Source: Rhodocollybia butyracea
Taxonomy: Eukaryota > Basidiomycota > Agaricomycetes > Agaricales > Omphalotaceae
Direction: 5' to 3'
NCBI GenBank assembly: GCA_015501585.1
Contig: JADNRY010000211.1
Location: 1 to 64,000 of the forward strand
Length of the DNA: 64,000 bases
How positions within the stretch are numbered: the stretch's first letter is position 1; each line of letters opens with the position of its first letter. Of this stretch, positions 1 through 11,234 are shown piece after piece. The notes beneath the pieces are model-generated. The model was not told where the DNA came from and did no database searches. It was given only the letters and a program-made list of their open reading frames with translations. The position numbers were made by a program, and so were the translations under genes.

Positions 1-53
1 GTTGTGAAAGTTAGATTGAAGGTTCAAGGCAGATAAGTAGTTCAATTACTCAC

Positions 54-193
54 CCTCCGCTGAAGCAGCCAACAGCATTGACGGAAGAGGCGAGCGAAGC
101 AACAAGAGCGATAGTAGCAGCTGTGATCTAGATACGAGACGCTATGATGAGATAAAGCCTCAAGTTCGCAAATTGACTGACGAAAGCAACCAT
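54..193 (-). CDS. 5' end of a small secreted protein gene (runs off the window)
   Basis: This is a partial gene on the minus strand. A TATATAAA box lies at 249-256. A start at 193 gives Met-Val-Ala-Phe, then a putative 54-bp intron (GTCAGT to CTAG), then an exon at 127-54. Joined, these read as a secretion signal: a hydrophobic run ending in SSVNA, followed by VGCFSGG. The exon meets a GTGAGT donor at about 53, so the rest lies outside the window. Small Cys-containing secreted proteins with this kind of start are common in mushrooms. No function can be given from the fragment. The micro first exon is inferred from reading frame only. Confidence 0.4.
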
Positions 194-256
194 TATGTCG
201 AGGAAGTAGTAGCGGTGGATATTGTGTTTGACCTTCAAGTTTGGGGGTTTATATAG

Positions 257-784
257 GAGTAAGCAATCTGGGTTTGTTCCAATTTGTGTAACTAATTTCG
301 GAGAAAAAGCAGCAAAAAGCCTGACTCTAATGAGTCTAACTCGTTTCCTTCCCGCTTGCCGTACAGGCCCCACTACGTGTGGTGCGTTCTGTGCGGATAA
401 TGATCTTCTTTTTGCTAGGTAGTTGTTATCATGATTTGCGGTGCCCACTAACGGTTAGTAAATCCCAAACTAACAGTTGAAGTCAGAGTGCATTCTATTG
501 CGCTTGCTCGCTCGAGCGTTTGATCTCCTTCTAGATTAAGTACTTACAGATGTTTTAGGACCGCAGTCGGCTATATAGTGTACTTATGGTTCACGCGGGT
601 GATCTTGACATCGATGTAACGTGTACCTAGGCATGTGTAGGCAGGTGTAGGCTTACAGCTCGAAAAGGCGTCAATGTTGTACTGTTGAGTGGGGCCCCAG
701 GGCCCTAATCCATACGGTGCGAAACTCCTCCACATCGCGCCATCACTAGAGACAACCTGACCAGTACTCGTGCCGCAGAAGAGA
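257..784. other. Intergenic, no recognised gene
   Basis: Upstream of the truncated secreted-protein gene. I see no convincing coding frame, repeat or RNA gene here. Confidence 0.5.
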
Positions 785-1017
785 ACAAGTTCCACAATGG
801 ATTGGGCTTCTCCAGGCTTCTCCTCTTGTGTCTGGCTAGGGGAAACAAGGACAAAAAGAAGCTCATGGCTGTCCCATTGGCATATGAATCTGATGCTAGT
901 AAAGATGCGGCAATGCACGATTGTTTTGGCGCTTGACTCCCTTTAGAATAGTAAAATGAAGACAAATATCTCGTAGTAGTCACAGAAATGAGGCTGAAAA
1001 TTCGACCCCAAGTGCAT
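785..1017 (+). pseudogene. Decayed C-terminal fragment of the ankyrin gene at 4.9-5.9 kb
   Basis: Read on the plus strand, this stretch encodes KKKLMAV, then LAY, then SDASKDAAMH, and further on EDKYLVVVTEM. These match, in order, KKKLMAVLLAYGASKDTALH and EDEYIAVVTGM near the C-terminus of the ankyrin gene at 4901-5940 (which is on minus). Stops interrupt the frame between the matching parts. It is therefore an inverted, truncated and dead copy. Confidence 0.7.
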
Positions 1018-2209
1018 TAAGCGAGCAACGTTTCCGCAGCGTTTGAACAGCCCGATGATATCCTCTCCTTTCTAAAAAAAAAAGTCTTACATTACGTCTC
1101 CCGTACTTCAGATATCTAGTCGCTACACCGCTTAACTAAAGATTTTATTGAACAGTTTGTCATATCCGATGGCTTCCATCGCATCAAGGATTTCCGTCGC
1201 ATCAAGGATCCCAGATTATGTTTCTCAATACATGGTACTTATCCAGGGTTACAAGGAACTGGCTCTGCGCTTCTAGACCGTGGCCAAGGAAATAACCAGG
1301 AAATTACTGTAAGAGACAGAGTTTGATTCTAAGAAACCAGAATACAAATGGAAGGAAGAAAGTGAATTACTCGGCGCAATCCAAGATCTGAACGACGGGG
1401 CAAATGATGAGGATCACTGAATTTTTTTTACGAGAAGGTTTGGATGTTCAATGTGATGAATCTTTAGGATTTCAGGACGCAGAATGGGCAAAGTGCTTGG
1501 AGGGATCACCAGATGGGAGATACGCGGAGGAAACACACAGAATCAGGTCTGGAAGGAAGGCCCTCGTCTGCCCTCGTCTGGATTAGAATCAGAAATGGGC
1601 TGCCCTCTTCAAAAGTGGAGCTTAAACATCGGCATCTTGAAAATATCATTTCAAGTTACGAATCTACGATCGTAAATGCGACGGCCGACGGGAAGTCATA
1701 AGAAGTCAGATTATGTTCGAACATAGCCTGAGTGATTATCAGATGAGGCGTTAGACAACACTTCAAAATGTCTGTCAATAAATCCCTGCCTAGTAAAGTT
1801 TCACTGAAGGGCGTGCATATGCCAAAGGAACCCGGGATTGCAATATCCTGATCTTGGGTAGGTTCAAGTATGCCCAGAGTGACTACAGTACAACTATCGT
1901 GCACTGTCCCAAGTCGTTTAATTCATTAGTGGCCTCTTGCTTTCATCGTAGTGGTAGAAAATATATAGTTTTGCCCATCTATACTAGTCGGAGACGAGAT
2001 GTATGCAAGAATCGAGCCCCACAGATTCACACAAGATCGAGAGCTTGAGGCGCATGAGTGTATTGAGGCCAAACGGAATCCCTCCCTCTGATACAGCAGG
2101 AAAACTCATGCTGAAAACCTGACTACATCCTCCTGGGCCCAACCAAGGCCCAACAAACGAGAATTTTGTTTGAATAAATATCAAGGATTTGTAGTAAAAA
2201 CCCATGCAG
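1018..2209. other. Intergenic, no recognised gene
   Basis: Only short open frames are present, with no signal peptide, motif or plausible splicing. A short direct repeat (CATCGCATCAAGGAT / CGTCGCATCAAGGAT) lies near 1175-1210. The right end is probably the 3' UTR of the S28 peptidase gene. Confidence 0.5.
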
Positions 2210-4215
2210 TCAATACAGACCTATCCATCCCTTGATAGTCTCAAGTTCGATCTTCCTCGCCTAAAAGTCGACTGAATCACCTAAAACATCTCGAATCGAG
2301 GAAAAGCCCACCTGAACCACCGCCAGCGAATCAAAGTTACTAGGAGCGAACAAATCCTCCCTATGCGCCATATCGCTCACATACAGAGTTCTCGAAGCAT
2401 TTCTATTCCCTGAGGGAGGAATCGCCGGAGCAATGCTAGTGGCAGGATCATATTGCCCTACAGAAAAGAGAATTCTTTCCGAGTTGTTGATTTCCTCTGG
2501 TGTGAAGTGGTATTTCGCCTTGAGTACTTCTCCAGTGGGAGGCTGGAGCCCCCAAGTTTCGTTACAGAAGCTTATGGATCCTTCTTTATACGAGTCGGAG
2601 GGTAAGAAAATGGTGTCGTTACTGATGGAGGAACCGTCTATTGGGAGGTAGGTGCCTTTGGTTAGTCCAATAAGTGACTTTGAATAACGAATGAAAGACT
2701 CGAAGAATATACATACAAAGGATGTATGAGAAGGGAATGAACTGCATCAGTGGAACACTGCTATAAATCCCATTTTTCGAGGTACTATCCACAAAATCCA
2801 AGCAATCAAATCCATAAGGTCCGTACCAAACCCATTGGGTGACATTAAGAACCTGAATAGGATCCGATTGTGCAACTACCGCGTTGACAATCAAATCAAG
2901 GGGACGAGCGACTGAGGAACGGCCCGGTTGAGCTTCAGCGTAATTAAACTCCGCTCCAAACGAGAATGTATTTCCAAGAAACCCAGCCAGTAACAGAAAA
3001 TCAAGCGTACTATTTGTGGGAGCTGAGCATAGTCCAAGTTCTTGCTGTAAGCCGGCCAAATTGTCGTCTGAAAACATTTTACATTTTTAGGGTGCACTAA
3101 CGACGAGGGTACATAGGAAAGAAAATGCTCAACTGTTTTTAAATCTTTGTTCCAATACGAGGAAAGCCTTTTTGATTTTAGCAGCTGCTTCTGCCGATCG
3201 GTCTGAATAAACACCGGAAACCTGTTTCGATAACAGTCAGCCAATATTTAGCGCATAACAGGGGACGAAAAACGGTCAAACAAACGTACCCAGTTATACC
3301 AATTGAACCTGTCTTTGTTGTTAGCTTCATCCTCGCTAATCATCGCGACTGGCCCCGCAGCAGCGACGCCTCCAAAAAACGTCTCTGGATGATTAAGACG
3401 AAACATTGCAGTAAGAAATCCACCGTATGACCCTGAAGGAGTGTAAGGTGACCATCATAACATCATAAGTTGGCTAAAAAAAAAACGAAAACCTTAGAAT
3501 AGCACTTACCACTAGAAACTATCACCGGACTATTCTCTGCCCCAGTAACATTTGCTTTGATCGACTGGACAAATGCTACCGAATCGGACATGACGTTGTC
3601 GAGCGTCAAGTACTGGATGTTGTCTCGAGTCCAGGAATCATTCCCGAAAGGAAGACTCTCGCCAAAGTAACGATGCTCGATGGATGTGGCGATACCTCCT
3701 AGTTCTTGGGCCCAGCTGTACAGGATCGTTGATTCCTATTCACAGGCCGCCAATTTGGGTCAGTTTCAATCTTCGGCAAAGTCAAGGTCATGATAAGTAT
3801 GTATGTACTCACAATACGGATCATTTCCGTAGATTCTTCACCTTGAAAGAGTAAAATCGGACCACCAGGCTTGAAAAACCCAGTCTCCAACTGGTATTGC
3901 TGTCGAAAAACACCACTCGTGTCATTGAAATGGTCAATTTTCTGAGTGAAGAATCGAGGAGTTGGGAAACTTGAACTGATCGAGTTGATTGAGATGTTTG
4001 TTGACGACGAAGCATCCAGGGCATTGATGCTTATGAGAGCGGTGAGGGAAGTATACAGATGTCGGATGATCTTTGCGCTATAGGGCGTATATGGCGTATG
4101 CCTGTATAGGAAGTCAGTGGAGCTCCACCAATCATAACGTCGAAAATCTCCCGAATAAACATCAAGAGTTACTAGTTACAGCTTACCACCAGTGATCCAA
4201 TCCTTCAAATAGCAT
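2210..4215 (-). CDS. Secreted serine carboxypeptidase, peptidase family S28
   Basis: This is a spliced gene for a prolyl-type serine exopeptidase of the S28 family (lysosomal Pro-X carboxypeptidase/DPP7 relatives), which in fungi are usually secreted acid peptidases. In order the exons give a hydrophobic N-terminal segment, FTQKIDHFND and KPGGPILLFQG (the family entry motifs), IEHRYFGESLPF, the nucleophile motif GSYGGFLTAMFR, the acid in VGQYDPATS and the histidine in DMAHREDLF. Together these complete the Ser-Asp-His triad. Introns of about 50-60 bp separate the exons. A small last exon ends WIGLY. The start at 4215 is the first ATG that splices in frame to the signal-like segment and is the least certain part. 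No disruption was seen. Confidence 0.85.
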
Positions 4216-4900
4216 CCTAAGAAGAGTTTACTGCCACTTGTTGAAACTAAGTCAAATCTGGGAGGAACTTGGAGTTTCCAGAAGAGACCAAGTCAACAAA
4301 CACCTGAGTAGTGGATGGTCAGCGAACTTCTTTTCCCGGGGGCGCACATAAGCCGTAGAAAACGACACTCACTTCGTTAACCGGAGGAAATGTAAACTCA
4401 ACGCGTTTGAGGTTGTCCCTTCGGTTGCTTCAGCCAACGCGTCGACGACTCAACGTACTCAACAGATGAGAAAAAGAGACAAGAGCGCCTTGCGGTCACG
4501 GGTTTCTATAGATTCTAAAAATAGAATCTAGTGACCTGGGAACAATCGTACGTATAAGAGACTCTTTCTTTATGAAGTCTTCCTATATCCGGGACCACGT
4601 CGGTTACTACTACCTACCTACCTACCGTCGAGGATAGACTCGATGAAATTCAACTCGATCGTAAGCTTGTAAACAGTTCTCCTCAAGCACCCTTGATAGG
4701 GACTTGAGAGGGTCGATATGCCCTTTTCGAGGCTTTCCTATAGACTTGTAGGGAATATAAGTAATTTCAGACGAATACATAGATCTGACGAGCAACTGGG
4801 GCTGCCTAAAAGGCTAGCATACGCATAAATAGGCCGAGTAAAAAAAATTTCCACGGCGATGCAACGGCAATGCTCCCCGTTACGTGCACTATCTACAAGT
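4216..4900. other. Intergenic between S28 and ankyrin genes
   Basis: There is no coding frame of note. A stretch at about 4,540-4,580 resembles 15,740-15,770 (a GAACAATCG..CGTAT..AGAGACTCTTT pattern), which suggests a small shared repeat. Confidence 0.4.
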
Positions 4901-5940
4901 TTATTTCTGCGAAACGAGAGGGTATCGTTGGATATCTTGTCGGTCGAGGATTGCATTTTCAGCTTCGTTCAACATTCCCGTGACTACTGCAATATATTCG
5001 TCTTCGGTATACTGGGCCTCCTGCGCCAAAGCAGTCAAGTGCTGCACAATTGTGTGCAACGCGGTGTCCTTACTGGCACCATATGCCAGAAGGACCGCCA
5101 TGAGCTTCTTCTTGGACTCTGGGAGAGGTAGTCCGATCCATTTTTCCGGGAGTTCTAAACCGTCCTTCTTTCGGCTTAGCTGCAAGTACCGATCAGGTGG
5201 GTGCCTCAGTTCCATAGCGATGTAAAGGAGGTTTGCATCACGTGGGTCTGGGGGCCGCCCATCCAAAAGCCACCCAAACAGCGGTACGGTCACCTCTGCA
5301 TTGGCGCCATTCTCGAGCAGGAACACCACCATGTCCTGATCACCTCTGTGAACCGCGAAGCCAAGTGCGGTACCCAAGGCACCACGAGACTCGAGATCTG
5401 CGCCGTGATCCAGAAGGAGACGTGCCATTTCCAAGTGCCCGAATGTGCAAGCGTAATGGAGCGCACTTTCTTTGCCTGCATCTCCAAATGTAGCGTCGAT
5501 AGGAGCACCATGCAGCAGCAGCAGTTTCATCATCTCCAGATCTTTGTTGAACGCCGCCAAATGAAGGGGCTGAAGATCTTCCGACAGGTCCATTGTTGCC
5601 TTGGTATCCGCACCCGCCTCCAAAAGGAGAGCGGCAATATCCATACGTTTGGATTCTACAGCAACGTGGAGAGGCGTCTTAGACCAGGGCCGTACCCATT
5701 TGGGTTGATGAGGTGTGGAGGAGAGAGGAGTTTGGCTACTGTATGGTATTTCCCAGCTGCTTTATCAAGGAGAAGCTCACGCCCTAGCTTGGGTGTAAGA
5801 GCTGCTTCAAGTTCAGGCTGGAGGATTTCATGGAGGCGACGACAAGTGAGGACAAGGGCGCTGAGAGGTCCAGGAGATAGTAATGGAGAGAGTTGAGCTA
5901 TAAGCTCTGGTGGAAGATCCTCGAAGTAATCTCTCGACAT
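4901..5940 (-). CDS. F-box-like ankyrin-repeat protein with one frame break
   Basis: The first part (from the ATG at 5940) reads MSRDYFEDLPPELIAQLSPL followed by ALVLTCRRLHEIL, an F-box-like leader common in fungal ankyrin proteins. The second part has ankyrin repeats with TPLHVAVESKRMDIAALLLE, PLHLAAFNKDLEMMKLLL and ALHYACTFGHLEMARLLLDH, then a C-terminal extension rich in acidic residues. The two parts sit in different frames. At about 5684-5690 the first frame reads GPGLRRLSTLL then stop, while GPWSKTPLHVAV continues in the next frame. One base in a C-run would join them. No intron fits. It is either a true frameshift or an assembly error. Likely role: a protein-interaction adaptor, possibly for ubiquitin ligase. 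Confidence 0.75.
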
Positions 5941-6384
5941 GTCGAAGGTACTGGTCAGTGTTAAGGAGAAGGTTTCATCATCATGATGAAAGCACTGAAA
6001 ACCTTGCTGAAAACTGATTATCACTTGATGTGAACTTGTATATAACGCTGAGCGCGCCTAACAAGTTGCACTGCACATGAGCTCTGTATGGTATGTATTG
6101 AAGCTATTCAGTCGAAGAAGTAAAAGTTTTATCTTTGCGCGGAGTAAGTGAGCCACATCTGCATAATGCATATTGCTAAATAGAATCTGTTTTGTTATTA
6201 TGTAAAATGCGTGTACGATACTCGTTTAGCAACGTTTAGTCTCGTTTACTCGGTTTCTCTGTGCGCCAGGGTGGCTAGCATCGTGCCACAGCATTTCGGC
6301 ACACATGCGGCGAGATGGTGTGTTGCACTTGATCAGCTGGTTGTTTCTCACTGAATCTGGCCACGCCGATTACTCCTTCCTTCC
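5941..6384. other. Promoter side of the ankyrin gene, no gene
   Basis: No coding frame or repeat recognised. It separates the ankyrin gene from the dead MFS fragment. Confidence 0.4.
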
Positions 6385-6590
6385 TTCTCAAGTTCCTTCG
6401 AGGAGCCGAGTACCCACGACGAAAGAATCTTTGATATAGCTATCCGTTCCTAGCTCTACCGACGAAAAGTCGGATGTCCCGTCATGGTCCTCCATCACTC
6501 TCCACGCCAAATCAGCGCCGCGGCTGGAAGTTAAGCCGCGAAAAGGATAGCAGCAAGCGTTAAAGATACTTGTTTTCAGTGGGCGCAACC
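6385..6590 (-). pseudogene. Dead 3' fragment of the MFS transporter gene
   Basis: The reverse strand reads FAAVILFAA, stop, LPAAALIWRGE, stop, WRTM and then FRR. This is a decayed version of the last residues of the MFS gene at 13717-15409 (FAAVIFAGYLPIAALIWRGE, then WRIM and FRR). DNA similarity continues past the stop codon (ctctaccgacgaaa), so a genomic 3' segment was copied, not only the coding sequence. No other MFS exon lies next to it. Confidence 0.75.
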
Positions 6591-6708
6591 AAGCGACTTG
6601 TGAGAGAGAGAAAAAACTGCTGTACGTGCTCCGCGATCAGGTCAATTTATACTTGAAGCAAGATCATACAACTGGGCTGGGCCAAGCAGATCATATCTAA
6701 TGATTCAT

Positions 6709-8202
6709 TTAGGGACAGATAGAACTTATTTCAACCCGCGGCTTCTGCTCCCTATATCTACTCTCACGAGTCTGAGTGACCACGAAACCTTGAGAAACAT
6801 CCACTAAAGGCATATCCATACCATTCATCTCAAACCGGGCACCAGTTTGAATGACAGGCACCTCTGTGTCCATCGAAACATGGCATAATACCCAATACGC
6901 CTTTCCCCCGGATCCCTCCACGGAAACACCTCGACTCTTCCCTTGGGGATGCACAGTCAGCTGCAACTCCAGTAGCGAATCGAGACAGGGGGCCTCCGAA
7001 AAAGTCAGGTATCCGCCTGTGTTGAGTGTAATACACAGCGGATGTGGCCCTTCGTCTAGGTCCATGAGAAGCCATATACGGCCAGTCAATTCAGCGTCAT
7101 CGTTCAGAGATATATTGCAAGATAGAAGACTTAGATCCGAGTCATTGTCATAATTACCTTGATGAGTTGGTAGAAGCAGCTTCCCTGCAGTACCGTCATC
7201 CAAGCGATACAGTTCAAGATGATGGCCAGAGTTTCCATTGGAAGGCGTGAAGTCTAGAAGAAAACATCCACCTGGTAGAAAGATTGGGACTGAAGAGGAT
7301 TGGATGTGATTAGACTAAATTTTGGGTGAGTTTTAGAGATTTTTTGTGACAAAGATGAAAATGGATAGGGTACCTTAAATTCAGAATACATAGGATAAAG
7401 TGCTTGTTACGGAAGGTGTACAGCTCGTATGCTTCCTACCGCATTATCTTGTAGAATAGCAAACCCACTGTCAGACATGTAAAGTCCATTGGTGTCGTCG
7501 ATATTTAGAATCGGGGAATTGCTAACAGAGGCAGCCCCTAACGGACTGATCTTGAGCAATAACAGCTCCTCCCTGCCGGGTAAAGTTGGAATTATAAAAA
7601 GCTAAGGACAAGAAAAAAAAGCTTACACTGTGTCCGAAATCCAAAATAGAAAGTAAAAGTCGGTTATCGACAATTCCGCTCCAATCGAGCGCTGAATCCA
7701 AGAATCTGAAATACTCATCCTGAGGTGCATTGTACGCAAAGACCTTCTGCATTGTCTGGAGGTCAAAGACGACAATCTGCTCGAGATTCCAGCCGACGAG
7801 ATAGCGGCTTTGATAGATTGCCATCCCATCGAAAGATCCCCGGGAGGCAGCGCTATCAATTGACCAAACGTGTTTGCAAACCGGTTTGGCAGAAGGAGTT
7901 GTCCACAGAGTATTGAGTTGATACGAACGCAGCAGAGCACGTTCAAGATTGCTCACAGTCTGTGAGTCTAGGACAACGGGAGGCATAAACTTGTCTTCGG
8001 AGCATTTGTAGGCGGCAGTCCAGATATGGCGGTCCAACGTGAATGCTCGTAACCGTTTACAAGTCTATGCCATTATATTAGACCAAGTATTCAGCCAAGC
8101 ATGTTGTTCACTCACTTTTCGAACAGAGAATATATCTGGTGGAGCTACAAACTTGATCATATTCAGCAGAACATCGTCAGGGAGTTCGATAAGCGAGGAC
8201 AT
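6709..8202 (-). CDS. F-box protein with uncharacterised C-terminal region
   Basis: The start at 8202 gives MSSLIELPDDVLLNMIKFV, then APPDIFSVRK. A short intron (8115-8065) follows, then TCKRLRAFTLDRHIW, together a canonical F-box. After this come segments typical of agaric F-box proteins (GWNLEQIVVFDLQT, LFIIPTLPGREELLLLK, GLYMSDSGFAILQD) and a beta-rich tail (LTGRIWLLMDLDE, YLTFSEAP, HPQGKSRGVSVEG). Such proteins recruit substrates to SCF ubiquitin ligases; the substrate here is unknown. Between AILQDNAVG and AYELYTFRNKHF (about 7,415) the frame seems to shift without a usable intron. The exon structure at 7,260-7,440 is therefore unsure and the gene may be damaged. Confidence 0.65.
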
Positions 8203-8299
8203 GACGGTAAGAGTAAAACTCTGGGCGCTTATTGTATATAGCGTGTCTCAGATCTTTCCCGGCTCCTTGGTCTACTGGTTTCTGGAGAAAAAGTCTAAA

Positions 8300-8319
8300 G
8301 CGGAAAATGCCCCAAACGC
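8300..8319 (+). repeat. Left terminal inverted repeat of the KDZ-type element
   Basis: It matches the complement of 13560-13579 with one mismatch near the outer end. Confidence 0.65.
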
Positions 8320-8525
8320 CCCGGGGCGTCTGGGTCGTTCGGGGCGTTCGGGGCACCGGGGGCGTCCAGACCTTTAGGGGCGTTCCGGCCGCATAGCACT
8401 TTGGCGCCCCGCTGACCACGTGATGACTGCGGCCGCTTTCGACTTTCTTCCTGAAAAAGCCTCGCGTCCGCTCTTTCCTCCTTCCTCTTTCCTCCTTCCC
8501 TTTTGTATCGTCTCTTTCAAGTGTG

Positions 8526-11139
8526 ATGCCGGCCATCGTCAACCTTTTCTCTTTCCTTGCAGAGCAGCCAGGTTTCTCTGAAACCGTCACATTTGACCAG
8601 TTATCCCAGTTCATCGGCCTCGCGTCCAGCATCAAGAACGATATCCTCGCTGCTCAACCTCCCACACACGACCCTAACGACCCTCCTTTACTTCTTGCGC
8701 CTCATCAACGTGTTTTCCTCACTCAAACATGCAATATTCCTCTCGAATTCATTGATCACTGTTGGCTTGCTGTTAGAGAGATGGTTTGGAGAAAAACCGT
8801 AGAAGAAGGGGCGCGACTCAATGACCATCAGTTTGAAGCCTGGTATACTGGAAGGGACTTCCAACTCTGTGAGTTTCTCCTCCTTTCTTCATATACTTAT
8901 TGCTTATTGATTATCTCTTCCCTTACAGCCGGTCAAACACTCTGGCCTCCGACTCAACAGTGTACCAATACTAACTGCCCATCCACTCAATTACTGAGAG
9001 AACGCGACGGGATCTTCCCTGTAACGCTATTTACTTTACGGAATGGGGCGCGAGCTACCTACTCGACCTACCTTACCTGTGGAGGCATGTAACTTTTTAT
9101 CTGCCTTTGTCTTTCTCTCGTTAATGATAATACAGGCTGTGGCACCCAGTATCACCCCAATTACCTTGTTCGATATGGCCGACGCCTGTATTATGAAGAG
9201 GTTCCAGCGGCCATCGAAGTCGCTCGTCACATTTATGTTGAACGTGAGCTTGCCGAGCTTTTTGTAGGTCAAATGTTGATATCATGGTACGTCTCAATCT
9301 ATATGTTGTACTCGTTGCTCACTGTCCTCATAGGACTTCTGCTACCAACGCTGCACAACTGTACAATGTTGTGCTAGCTGCAAACTCTTCAACGAAGCAG
9401 CCACCCACTTCTAACCTCAGTACAGACCATGTCTGGGACGCCTTCACTATTCTTACACTCCTTGAAGACTTCGCGCGTCAAGGAAGGGTCCTTGATGTAC
9501 CTCATGGCTGCGTGCAGGCCAATCGTTTTTTCGAGGCCATGGCATACCGTACAAGCCGTATAGCTGACATTGGCCACGAAATGGATCGTCATTACTGTGA
9601 TAAGTGCATGAGGGTTTTTCAGGAAGAAAATGGTGAACTGTGTGAGTCGTCTCCCACAATTTTTCATATATTTACTCATAATCTCCCATTAGCAAAGATA
9701 CACGCCCTTGTAGTGGATGGAATCTGCATTGGGCGTCCCTGCTGTGCTTACCAGCTTGAGCCATGCAAAAATCCATTAATGTCCAAGCATGCCAGATTTT
9801 GTGCTGTACACGCTCCAGAATCTCTTGTCTGCGCTGTTGTAACCTGTCGTTCCGCTGTCGATGAAGGTTACTTGACCTGTTCTGAGCCAGCGCATCGGCA
9901 ACTGGAGTCGAACCGAAGAGAACGTCAAAAGGCTATGTTTTACCTTTCGCAAGTGCACCACCGACACGGAATCTCCCATCCAGCCAACAGTCTTGAACCT
10001 GATGATCTTGCGGATGACATCGAGCTTCCCGATGGCCCTGAAGCTCCTCAACAATCAACAACTTTCACGGCACAGGACCAGTGTCCTGACAAAGAGGATG
10101 AAAGTGCGCGGAAACTGAGAGGTGTCTTTGGTAGGAACAGGACCCATGCTGAAGTTGTTTTTCACCGACCTTGTGGAATCATGATTCGGCGGGAGACCTG
10201 CTACAAGGCAGAAACTTTAACACAGATAACGGTAAGTGCATCATACTACTTTTTCTTTTTTTTTCTTGTTTCTTGGCTTCATTGAGGGAAACTACGTTTC
10301 CCCCAGACCCCCTTCCTTCCGCTCGCCGCGGAGGCCCACTGCGCGTGGGGCGCTCCTTGCGGAGAGCATAAGCCTGCGGTGCTTCCTCTGTTTCTCGGAC
10401 ACTGTTTCGTTCACCGCTCGCCGCGGTGGCCCACTGCGCGTGGGGCGCTCCTTGCGGAGGGCATATGCCTGCGGCACCTTCTCTGTTTCTTGGTCATTGT
10501 TTGGTTTACTGTGGGAAACTACGTTTCCCCCAGACCCCCTTCCTGCCGCTCGCCGCGGAGGCCCACTGCGCGTGGGGCGCTCCTAGCGGAGAGCATAAGC
10601 CTGCGGCGCTTTGCTCTATTTTTTTGACTATTGATTGGTGGTAGCCTGCGGCGCTTTTCCTTATTTCTTCAATGTCATTTGATACTAGCCTGCGGCGCTT
10701 TACTTACTGTAAAGATTTTCAGGAATCGTTGCATTGGCTTGAAGGCAGAGGTCTTCTTCCCGAAGTTTTGTTCTATGATAATGGCTGTCGATTGTACCGC
10801 TCCTTCCGCGCCCGAAACGATCCCTTATTCGATAAACTTGCTCTTCCTGTTGACGTCTTTCACTGGAAGTCAAAGCACAAAAAAACTGACATCGAGTGTT
10901 CTTACCACTGCTCACCCTATTCTTTTCCTGAACTTCGTGTTGACGCCACAGGATCTTGGTACTTCAACTCCTCGGTAGCTGAACAGAACAATGTATGGCT
11001 TGGTGGGTATCATTCTATGCTTCGCGAGATGGGCGAAGTCAGATATAATTTCTTTCTCGATGAAATGATCCTTCGTCGCAACCGGTTGACTTTCGCTAAA
11101 CTACATGATTATTCTCCTGGTACTTTACCTACAACTTAG
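8526..11139 (+). CDS. KDZ-type transposase-like protein with CxC5/CxC6-like cysteine clusters
   Basis: Proposed exons are 8526-8868, 8929-9084, 9136-9286, 9334-9641, 9693-10231 and 10723-11139; phases agree throughout. The N-terminal part resembles CxC5-like regions found with Kyakuja-Dileera-Zisupton (KDZ) transposases in mushrooms. It has QCTNTNC, a TCGGCGTQYHPNY motif formed by the exon 2/3 joint, and HYCDKCMRVF. A CxC6-like block follows (GRPCCAYQLEPC, HARFCAVHA, CAVVTCRSAV). The C-terminal exon has LPEVLFYDNGCRLY, DVFHWKSKHK, HCSPYSFPEL and AEQNNVWLGGYH, as in the C-terminal part of KDZ transposases. The second intron begins with GC rather than GT. Start: first ATG after the promoter. 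No stop interrupts the joined frame, so it may still be expressed. Confidence 0.75.
10232..10722 (+). repeat. GC-rich satellite filling a 491-bp intron
   Basis: All other introns of this gene are about 50-60 bp, but this one is 491 bp. It contains two copies of a palindrome-bearing unit starting GGGAAACTACGTTTCCC (10286 and 10513). It also has three copies of a ~60-bp unit (CGCTCGCCGCGG, then CACTGCGCGTGGGGCGCTCC, then AGCCTGCGG), and extra AGCCTGCGGCGCTTT units at 10,643 and 10,687. Open frames here come from the repeat and are not genes. Confidence 0.85.
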
Positions 11140-11234
11140 TTATACTATGGCCTAGTTATGTACAAATCATAATGTGTATCTTATTCCCGAACAAGATAGA
11201 AATACAAATCTAAATCTTCAATTATCAATTACAC

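Noticed and set aside
1404..1586. Possible small gene at 1.4-1.6 kb
   Set aside because: Three overlapping short frames of similar length and no motif, signal peptide or splice pattern.
5201..5896. 231-residue plus-strand open frame
   Set aside because: Antisense of the ankyrin gene. It lacks motifs, and the minus strand has clear ankyrin repeats.
10236..10627. Overlapping Pro/Arg-rich open frames in both strands
   Set aside because: They are translations of the GC-rich satellite in the intron and repeat with its period.
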